From assembly GCA_028752905.1 (NCBI GenBank), contig JAQNBH010000008.1, forward strand, positions 2,594,025-2,658,024: a DNA stretch of 64,000 nt, in the 5' to 3' direction. Position numbers and translations under genes: made by a program. Each line of letters starts with the position of its first letter. The first letter of the stretch is position 1. The stretch is from Cladorhizidae sp. MBARI D1340-BT2. Taxonomy: Eukaryota > Porifera > Demospongiae > Poecilosclerida > Cladorhizidae. Under the pieces are notes generated by a model. The model was not told the DNA's origin and did not search any database. It saw only the letters and a program-made list of their open reading frames with translations. Positions 57,184 through 64,000 of the stretch are shown in pieces.

Positions 57184-60100
57184 CTCCCCCAACCTTAGTT
57201 AGAGACCGCAGGTCTCTTGACAGGCCATCCGCATTGGCGTTCGATGATCCACTCCGGTGGATGATTCTGAAATTGTAGGGCTGAAGCGACAGTGCCCACC
57301 TAGCCAGTCGGCCGTGGTTGTCCTTCAAGTTCCCCAGGTGAGTGAGAGGGTTATGGTCTGTCTCAACCGTAAATTGCGCCCCCTCCAAGTAAGTTCTGAA
57401 ATGTTTGACTCCACGTACTATTGCCAGAGCCTCTCGCTCGATGGCTGAGTAGTTTTTCTCCGCTGCCAAAAGTTTCCGGGAGCCGTAAGCAATGGGGTGT
57501 TCTTTTCCTTCAGCGTCTCTCTGGCTGAGAACGTAGCCGAGTCCTGTGGCGGAAGCGTCCGTCTGTAGGACAAACGGCCTGTCCCAGTTAGGAGTAATGA
57601 GAACTGGGGCCGTTGACATGGCCTCCTTCAGCTTCCGAAAAGCAACATCGCACTGCTTGGTCCATACAACTTTGTTGGGTAATTTCTTTCTTGTCAGGTC
57701 CGTCAAGGGGGTAGCTACCGTTGAATACTCGGAGATGAATTTCCGGTAGTACCCACTGAGCCCAAGAAACGAACGGACCTGCTTCTTTGTCACTGGTTGG
57801 GTGAAGTTCTTAATGGCTTCAACTTTACAGGCCATGGGTTGCACCTTCCCTTCCCCGACCACATGTCCAAGGTAGGCGCAAGTTCCTTTGGCAAAAGAGC
57901 ACTTCTTTTGCTTCACGCTCAAGCCTGCTTCGCGCAGCCTGGTGAACACTGTGTTGAGTTGTTCCAGATGCTCCTCCCACGTTTGACTGTGGACCAGGAT
58001 GTCATCTAGGTAGGCCACCGCAAATGGGTGCAACCCATCTAGGACCTGGTCCATCAGTCTTTGAAAGGTTGATGGGGCCGTTACGAGGCCAAAAGGCATT
58101 GTCACAAACTCGTATTTCCCGAAAGGGGTGACAAACGCAGTCTTCACCACATCGGAAGCCTTGATCGGGACCTGGTGATAGCCCTTCACAAGGTCCAATG
58201 TGGTGATGTACTGCGCTTCCCCGATGTTGGTGATGAGCTCCTCTATGATGGGCAGAGGGTAGGGGTCGTTGACGGTCACGCCATTTAGTTTACGATAGTC
58301 CACACACAGGCGGGACGATCCATCTTTCTTTTTCACTAGAACGATGGGAGCAGCCCACGGACTCTTGGAGGGCCTAATCACTCCCATTCCCAGCAGCTCT
58401 TCGATCTGTTCTCTTAAAATTTCTTTATTGTGGTGGGCCAGCTTGTACGGGGGCTGTCTGATTGGGGGCGCCTCTCCCGTAGGGATCTCATGCTCCACTA
58501 GAGGTGTCCTCCCTGGTACATCAGTTAGCACGTCTCGGTACTTCCGCTTAAACTGGTCCAGCTCCCTGCTCTGCTGATCCGTCAGGCGAGCCTCTGTCAC
58601 TCCTTCGTTGAGCGACTGGTCTTCTTCATCCTCCTCTTCCTCTGCCATGAAGACTGCGGCCACAGGTGCATGCCACAGCTTCATGCAGTTGAGATGGTAC
58701 ACTTTTAGTTTCTTCTTTGGGGAGCCTACATCCACTTTGTAGGTCACGTCGGTGATCTTATCCACAATGGGGAACGGTCCCTCCCACTGGTTCTGTAACT
58801 TGGACTTCCTGACAGGTCGGAACACTAGGACAAAGTCCCCGACCTCCAGGTGTCTCTCTTTAGCAGATCTGTCATGGTATCGCTTCTGTTTTTGTTTCTC
58901 CCCCAGTTCTTTCTCAAAGGCCAGCTCACGGACCACATCCATGTTGGCCTTGAGGGTCTGAACGAATTCGCTAACAGTCGTCTCATCCATTTCCTCCTTT
59001 CCTTGCCAGTACCGTACGAGCTGGTCAAGGGGCATCCTCATGGGCTTGCCAAACATCAGATGGTAGGGTGAAAAGCCTGTGGATTTGTGGACAGTGCCTC
59101 TATACGCCCACAACACATAGGGGAGGCAGCTGTCCCACTCCACCTTGGGGTTTTGGGTAAGCTTCCTCAACAGGCGTTTGATTGTAGCGTTGAATCGCTC
59201 TACCATCCCGTCGGTTTGGGGATGGTAGGGGGACGTCCGTATACGTTTGGTACCCGTCAAGTTGCAGTATTGCGACATAACAGTGGAGATAAAATTGGAC
59301 CCGTTGTCCGAAAGTAGTTCTTGAGGTACTCCCAGCCTCGCTGTGACCTCCACCAGGCAACTAACAACTGTCTCAGATTGCACATTTTTGAGGGCGAATG
59401 CCTCGGGCCACTTGGTAGCATAATCCATAATCACCAAGATATATTTGTTTCCTTTCTTGGTCCGTTCTAAGGGACCCAATACATCCATAGCCATTCTTGC
59501 TAACGGCTCCTTTATCACGGGGAGGGGGTGTAAGGGTGCTCGTGTAGTCACGGCAGGGCTGGCCTTCTGGCAAACGGGGCAAGATAAACACATCTCACTT
59601 ACATCTTTCGTTAACCCCGGCCAATCTACCCTCTCACGAATAGCTTGTACCGTTCTTTCTTTACTAAAGTGTCCTGCCACTGGGGCATTGTGGGCCAATG
59701 TAAGCACTCTTTGTCGTGCAACTTGGGGCAACACTAACAACTCCCGTCCCAAAGGGTGGTAAGGGGTTCTCATCAGAAGTCCCTCTCTCCAAAAGTAAGG
59801 ACTATCGCTCACACTTCCCTTAGCCTTCTCTCTTATCAGTTTTAATGTGGGGTCATACCTCTGAGCCTGCTCCAGCTCAACTCTGGTGATGACATCGTCC
59901 AGGTGGTCCAGAGCCCCCTCTGCTTCACTCTCCACCTCGGTGCACGAGTGGGGAACTTCCGTCGCCTTAACTTCACTTCGGACCTCGCTCGATCCGTCCT
60001 CTGCACCTTCTCCTTCCGCCTCTGCGTATGGGTCTGACATGATGACGCCTTCACTTTCCAGCTGGCGACTTTCCTGTAACTCGAGGGCGTCAAGCTCCAG

Positions 60101-61606
60101 CTGTTTGGCTCGGGTCGTCATCATGCCTACTTCAGAGTCGGGGATTGGGGTAGGGGATTGTTCTTGATCTTCTCTCGGTGCACTCTCGAGGGCTTTCCGG
60201 AGATACCGTCTGAAGTGGGGGATGTCGCCCCCCATCAACACGTCCCTGTCGAGGTGTTCAGAGACTCCAACCGCTAGGGTCATCTTATTGCCTTCCACTT
60301 GCAGCTCCACGCTTGCTGCCGGAAACTCCTTTCGTTTGTCAGAAGCCGTCTGGTAAGGGATGCTCCATCCCAAGTAGTCATCTTGGTGAACACATCTGGG
60401 GTGCACTAAAGTCTTGGTGCACCCGGTATCCAGCAGAGCCTCCACCTCTCTCCCGTTAATGGTAATCGTTTTAGTCCACTCCGGTGGGTGTGCTCCTCTC
60501 TTGTGGTGTAGACTTGTGCTACATTTAACCTGCTCTGTCTTCATTCTGACTCTGCAGTCTCTCTGGAAGTGTCCATGCTTCCCACAACGGTAACACTCAA
60601 CAGTGCTCCGATCTATGGGAGGGGGGTGAAACTCTTTCGTCCCCTCCTTGTTGCTGCTTGTTGCTGTCTCTCTGTTCTTGTTCGGTTGGAATTGTCCGGT
60701 AAAGGATCGTCTTTGTCCGGTAAAGGGTCGTCGTTGGCTTTCGTCAAGTCGGCCCTTTTCCCGATGGTGCTCATATGTCGCATTGCTTACATGCCTTGTG
60801 GTTGCTGCGGTCAAAGCCTCAAAGTCGAGGTGGTCTAAGTTCCTCATTTGGCCTTGCAGAGTTCTCGGTAGCTTCTGCAAGGCTAGCTCCATAATCACTG
60901 TCTCCATGGGGTTGCCTTTTGCACTGGCTGTCCACTGATTAAATGCCTGTTTGAACGACCTCATCCATCCTTCAGGATTGCTTGGGTCAAACGGCTTATC
61001 AAACACCTTGCGTCGGTAAGCCTCTGTTGACACATGATAGGTCTCCAATAGTGCTCTTTTAACCAAAGGATAGTGCGCTTGATCTTCAGCTGGCAACCTT
61101 GATACTGCTATCAAACCTTGCCCAGATAGGCAACTCCTCAGATGTGCTGCCCACTGTCCATCAGGCCATCCAGCTGACGTTGCTGAGGCCTCAAACATCT
61201 CCAGGAACGCTCCCATGTCATCCACACCCTCGGTGAACTTCTGGAGAGTGATCCTGGGGGCTTGGGCTACTGGTGGGCCTGTCGGTACGGGGGTCTGAGC
61301 TGCTATTAGAAGTTGCATCATTTGAGTCTGTTGCTTCTCTTGTCTTATGGCTCGGGCTTGATCTAATTCGAGCATTTGCCTCATCATCCGTTCTGTTGGG
61401 TTTTCTATCCCTGCCTCAGAGCCTCCATCACTATGATTGAACCTCCCTGGGGATTCCTCCCTCTGATCCTGGCTGAATATTTCTGTAGTTCGGGGCTCTG
61501 GGGCTGAAAACATGGTAGCAGGGTAGGTAGGTATTGGGGGCTGATGGTATTGCGTCCCTCGTCGGGTAGTTCCTGGCTGAGTTTGTTCATCTCCTCCTGT
61601 TGCCAT
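56900..61606 (-). CDS. gag-pol polyprotein (Gag, zinc knuckle, protease, integrase, RT, RNase H)
   Basis: 1,568 residues from an ATG at 61,604-61,606. Gag-like region about 110-290 (ITLQKFTEGVDDMGAFLEMF, FKQAFNQW). CCHC zinc knuckle C338-C341-H346-C351. Aspartic protease LLDTG (D393). Acidic linker about 470-590. Integrase zinc site H639, H646, C676, C679; catalytic D708, D767, E803 with 35-residue D-E spacing; GPF module at 943-945. Then reverse transcriptase: D1138 (TLDLVKGYHQ) and YLDD at 1199-1202. RNase H: D1350, E1390, D1417, D1460. It makes the particle, matures it, copies RNA and inserts the cDNA. There is no frameshift between gag and pol. Residues from 1475 onward are encoded inside the 3' LTR and resemble no known domain. 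The order PR-INT-RT-RH is atypical for gypsy. Confidence 0.97.
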   Translation of the reverse strand: MATGGDEQTQPGTTRRGTQYHQPPIPTYPATMFSAPEPRTTEIFSQDQREESPGRFNHSDGGSEAGIENPTERMMRQMLELDQARAIRQEKQQTQMMQLLIAAQTPVPTGPPVAQAPRITLQKFTEGVDDMGAFLEMFEASATSAGWPDGQWAAHLRSCLSGQGLIAVSRLPAEDQAHYPLVKRALLETYHVSTEAYRRKVFDKPFDPSNPEGWMRSFKQAFNQWTASAKGNPMETVIMELALQKLPRTLQGQMRNLDHLDFEALTAATTRHVSNATYEHHREKGRLDESQRRPFTGQRRSFTGQFQPNKNRETATSSNKEGTKEFHPPPIDRSTVECYRCGKHGHFQRDCRVRMKTEQVKCSTSLHHKRGAHPPEWTKTITINGREVEALLDTGCTKTLVHPRCVHQDDYLGWSIPYQTASDKRKEFPAASVELQVEGNKMTLAVGVSEHLDRDVLMGGDIPHFRRYLRKALESAPREDQEQSPTPIPDSEVGMMTTRAKQLELDALELQESRQLESEGVIMSDPYAEAEGEGAEDGSSEVRSEVKATEVPHSCTEVESEAEGALDHLDDVITRVELEQAQRYDPTLKLIREKAKGSVSDSPYFWREGLLMRTPYHPLGRELLVLPQVARQRVLTLAHNAPVAGHFSKERTVQAIRERVDWPGLTKDVSEMCLSCPVCQKASPAVTTRAPLHPLPVIKEPLARMAMDVLGPLERTKKGNKYILVIMDYATKWPEAFALKNVQSETVVSCLVEVTARLGVPQELLSDNGSNFISTVMSQYCNLTGTKRIRTSPYHPQTDGMVERFNATIKRLLRKLTQNPKVEWDSCLPYVLWAYRGTVHKSTGFSPYHLMFGKPMRMPLDQLVRYWQGKEEMDETTVSEFVQTLKANMDVVRELAFEKELGEKQKQKRYHDRSAKERHLEVGDFVLVFRPVRKSKLQNQWEGPFPIVDKITDVTYKVDVGSPKKKLKVYHLNCMKLWHAPVAAVFMAEEEEDEEDQSLNEGVTEARLTDQQSRELDQFKRKYRDVLTDVPGRTPLVEHEIPTGEAPPIRQPPYKLAHHNKEILREQIEELLGMGVIRPSKSPWAAPIVLVKKKDGSSRLCVDYRKLNGVTVNDPYPLPIIEELITNIGEAQYITTLDLVKGYHQVPIKASDVVKTAFVTPFGKYEFVTMPFGLVTAPSTFQRLMDQVLDGLHPFAVAYLDDILVHSQTWEEHLEQLNTVFTRLREAGLSVKQKKCSFAKGTCAYLGHVVGEGKVQPMACKVEAIKNFTQPVTKKQVRSFLGLSGYYRKFISEYSTVATPLTDLTRKKLPNKVVWTKQCDVAFRKLKEAMSTAPVLITPNWDRPFVLQTDASATGLGYVLSQRDAEGKEHPIAYGSRKLLAAEKNYSAIEREALAIVRGVKHFRTYLEGAQFTVETDHNPLTHLGNLKDNHGRLARWALSLQPYNFRIIHRSGSSNANADGLSRDLRSLTKVGGVSELSSSDYSEAPQEAVRALTESSGPNTEERGLINYEKSPSGSGSAKRNAVMGVPELEQVINNLPRNSPADVAHERSSPGQEDQWLTSSAGTII
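57184..57196 (-). other. polypurine tract
   Basis: The minus strand reads AAGGTTGGGGGAG directly before the 3' LTR (TGTCAGAG...). This is the expected primer for plus-strand DNA synthesis. It is embedded in the ORF (codons for K-V-G-G-V). Confidence 0.8.
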
Positions 61607-61969
61607 TTTCCAAGTGCTTAGCTTTGACCACAGAAGTCAATTCGAGTTCAATCAATTTAGCAAGTCAACAACAACAAACAAAAAACAACAACTGGTAGTA
61701 TCAATTAACTATCGACCTGGCTACTGCAGGGTGGGTTTGCAAACTCCTTTGGTCAAGTACCAGAGTTGTGTCCCTGCCAGCTAGCTACTAGCTAAACAGA
61801 CAAATACTATTGGTGGTTGCACAACCACAAAAGCAACAACAAAAAGAACAAGGAAAAAAAAAATATACAACTGCAACAGTCAACTCCACTGACTGCCAGA
61901 CAAACTGCAACAGCTACACTAGCTGCCAGTCAACTTACAACTCTCTCTAGCTGTAGGTTTGGGGTTGGG
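61607..61969 (-). other. 5' leader of the gypsy element
   Basis: The untranslated region between the primer-binding site and the gag ATG, rich in AGTTG/TGCAGT repeats. It would hold packaging and translation signals, but none is identifiable. Confidence 0.6.
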
Positions 61970-61987
61970 ATCCCACCGCTGCCACCA
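61970..61987 (-). other. primer-binding site, tRNA-Leu type
   Basis: The minus strand reads TGGTGGCAGCGGTGGGAT, starting one base after the 5' LTR. It is complementary over 18 bases to the 3' end (ATCCCACCGCTGCCACCA) of a typical animal tRNA-Leu. The tRNA comparison is from memory of the isoacceptor's acceptor arm. Confidence 0.82.
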
Positions 61988-61988
61988 C

Positions 61989-62651
61989 TGTGAGCTGCCT
62001 AGCACTACCTGCACAGGAACTGGTCAACTGCAAACAGGCAAGGGCAACCACTTCAGAGGAAACCGCCACTAGCACTCTCTCTAATACTAGCCCAGCTCCG
62101 TCTAACTCAGGCCACTCTCACTAGCGCCTGACACAACCCTCTTACTCTCGGAGTCTCTGTCTGAGCAGCAAGGATTACAATGAGCAGAGTAGGAAAAGTC
62201 TTATTAAAACAAGGGGCACAAAAGAGGTGTGCTGTCCTTTCTTAATACAAACACTAGTAGGCAACCAACTAGGTTGTCACTACTAAATACAATTCAAGAT
62301 ATCACAACAGTTCAACTTATCGACTTTCTACTTAGCTCGCTCTCTATATATTACACACCAGGTCCCTTTATATAATTGTTCCAGCTGATGACGTCAGCCA
62401 CTGGTCTTCCTGTCCTGGAGATGACCTTTCATGAGCCACGTCAGCAGGTGAGTTTCTGGGTAAGTTATTTATTACTTGTTCTAATTCGGGCACGCCCATA
62501 ACTGCATTCCGTTTAGCTGACCCACTTCCGCTGGGTGACTTCTCATAATTAATCAATCCTCGTTCTTCCGTGTTTGGCCCGGATGACTCTGTCAATGCCC
62601 GTACGGCCTCCTGGGGAGCTTCAGAGTAATCAGAGCTACTCAGCTCTGACA
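61989..62651 (-). repeat. 5' LTR of the gypsy element
   Basis: 663 bp, identical by eye to 56,521-57,183. It therefore also contains the 94-codon gag-pol 3' end as an orphan frame (62,368-62,651), which runs on into host DNA to 62,763. Confidence 0.97.
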
Positions 62652-62661
62652 ATAAGCCACT

Positions 62662-64000
62662 GAAGAACCTGTGTTGGAGTCGTTGAGGATGCTCTGGCAT
62701 TTTCTGCTCACTCCTAAATGTTCGATGTTGAGGCATTTGTTGTAGCGACTTTCTAAACATCAACTTAAATTTCTTCTCGATGTTCTGACTAGATGCTCTA
62801 CCTTCATCAAGAACGATTTGTTACAATGATGTTTCTCGTGGACTTCACCTTGTTCTCATTGTTTGGTGGATTCCTGCAGCCTTGGACCTGGTAGCAAGTG
62901 TGTGTACCAGGCCTAGTCTGCATTCCACATCTACACTTGCCCAACTACACCACCACAGCTGTTTATCTTGTCACAGGATGATTGTATTAAGCTACTCTTC
63001 CTTGATATCAATCTTTTTAAATACTTTCACTATGAAAACTAAATCACATCAAATCACCTTCTCAATAATCTACTTCAATTTTTATTCACTCGACGTTTTG
63101 ACTAGATGCTCTAGTCTTCATCAGGAATTCAATTTTTTTTTTTTAATCTATTTGATAGTGATATTGAGCTATGTGTATCATATATTTCCATTTTGGTCTT
63201 TTTTCAGTAATTGGGCGGTGAAAACTATGTAATATAATATTTTAATTTGCCAAAAAAATATCACTGAATATTAGTAAAAAATACCTACAGAAATCACATT
63301 TAAGTCAGTTCCTAAGTTATTATGGTAATTATGGTTAGAACTTAGCTATACTGATTGTGATCACTGAATTAGTCATAGCAATGTATGTTTCAAAAGTTGG
63401 AAAGCATTCAAAAATGCCAAATTCTCAGTGACATCGAAACTAACAATCATGAGTTTTATTCCATTACTGTTTGGCCAAATAACTCACATGTATATTATAT
63501 AAAGAGTAGCTTTACATCACAATATCTCAATACACGATTTTTTAATTATTGTAACTACTTTGCTGACAAGCAGACTGACCAGCCAAATTACTCTTATTGT
63601 TAATACATCGCAGTATATTTTACAGATGATTTGCCTTCCTTGACAATTCCATGCTTCATTTAGGTTCGCCATGCTAGCAGAGAAATGTCAGGACACAATT
63701 GATGGTACTATCCATTACATGAACATACCATGACACACTGGGAGCATCGGTCAGCCTTCATTAGTGTTTTCCTGTCTGAGAACTTCCACTGGGAAAGAAG
63801 TAATTTGTCTAGAAGAGCTGGTGATGCATCTTGCTCTGGTCGACTGCTGCAACTGCAAAAAAGAATCCCACAGTTATATAATGGCGAGATGGATTTCAGA
63901 TTAAAATTCCATCACAAGAAATATACTTCACCAATGAAAAGAACAAACAGTGTATTGGTGTGGTATTAAATATGTAATATATATCATTGATGAACATATT
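62662..64000 (+). repeat. large duplicated block R1, copy B (cut by the window end)
   Basis: Continues the host sequence interrupted by the gypsy element; the first bases (CCACTGAAGAACCTGTGTTG) match 28,232 onward. Colinear with 28,238-29,460 and 18,057-19,400. Confidence 0.9.

Larger units (their letters stand above)
56521..62651 (-). mobile_element. intact Ty3/gypsy LTR retrotransposon with integrase before RT (Gmr1-like order)
   Basis: A 6,131-bp element. The 663-bp LTRs at 56,521-57,183 and 61,989-62,651 look identical by eye and have TG...CA ends. It is flanked by ATAAG at 56,516-56,520 and 62,652-62,656. The paralogous block at 28,227-28,231 has one ATAAG and no insertion. On the minus strand the order is 5' LTR, tRNA-Leu primer-binding site, a leader of about 360 bp, one gag-pol ORF, a polypurine tract and the 3' LTR. 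In most gypsy elements integrase follows RNase H; here it precedes RT, as described for the Gmr1 group. All catalytic residues are present, so it is probably, or was until recently, mobile. Confidence 0.97.

Noticed and set aside
62368..62763. 131-codon minus ORF as a separate gene
   Set aside because: It is the LTR-encoded gag-pol tail fused by chance to host sequence.

Overview
The window is nuclear DNA from a eukaryote, almost certainly a metazoan. It is AT-rich, gene-poor and crowded with repeats. Recognisable host genes are split by introns, the retroelements are of animal type, and there is no operon-like packing. Intron sizes, the many minisatellites and the GT92-type glycosyltransferase copies would fit an early-branching animal such as a sponge, but that is only a guess.

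Host genes are few. On the minus strand at 8.36-8.92 kb lie the first two coding exons of a Pur-alpha-family nucleic-acid-binding protein. On the plus strand at 30.9-32.15 kb is a single-exon GT92 (DUF23) glycosyltransferase with one frameshift. On the minus strand at 47.67-49.26 kb are the last two exons of a Rab-like small GTPase, whose intron carries a 65-bp minisatellite. Two decayed GT92 relatives sit at 27.75-28.23 kb and 56.0-56.5 kb.

Most of the rest is mobile DNA. The centrepiece is an apparently intact Ty3/gypsy LTR retrotransposon on the minus strand (56,521-62,651). Its 663-bp LTRs look identical, it has a 5-bp target duplication, an 18/18 tRNA-Leu primer-binding site and one 1,568-residue gag-pol ORF. 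In that ORF the integrase precedes reverse transcriptase/RNase H, the order of Ty1/copia and of the Gmr1 group of gypsy elements. Other elements are a hAT transposon (51.4-54.5 kb), a degraded ISXO2/Merlin-like transposon (about 38.67-40.15 kb), a 453-bp pogo/Tigger-like miniature element that keeps a transposase DNA-binding domain (3.55-4.0 kb), several foldback elements, a lone LTR with primer-binding site (22.8-23.1 kb), and decayed non-LTR retrotransposons at 9.6-11.2, 12.7-14.8, 14.9-17.0, 37.9-38.2, 42.8-44.4 and 49.3-49.8 kb. The 12.7-kb element carries a 2A-like DVEIHPGP motif ahead of a PHD-type finger.

The layout is a mosaic of large duplicated blocks. A unit near 26.1-28.2 kb (short conserved ORF plus GT92 remnant) recurs at 51.4-56.5 kb, where the hAT element and then the LTR element have inserted. 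The uninterrupted copy preserves both empty sites, which dates the insertions after the duplication. Further blocks are shared among 18-20, 28-30 and 62.6-64 kb, and between 20-20.8 and 33.1-34.2 kb. Two arrays of one 39-bp minisatellite (23.15-23.67 and 49.84-51.41 kb) lie 26 kb apart.
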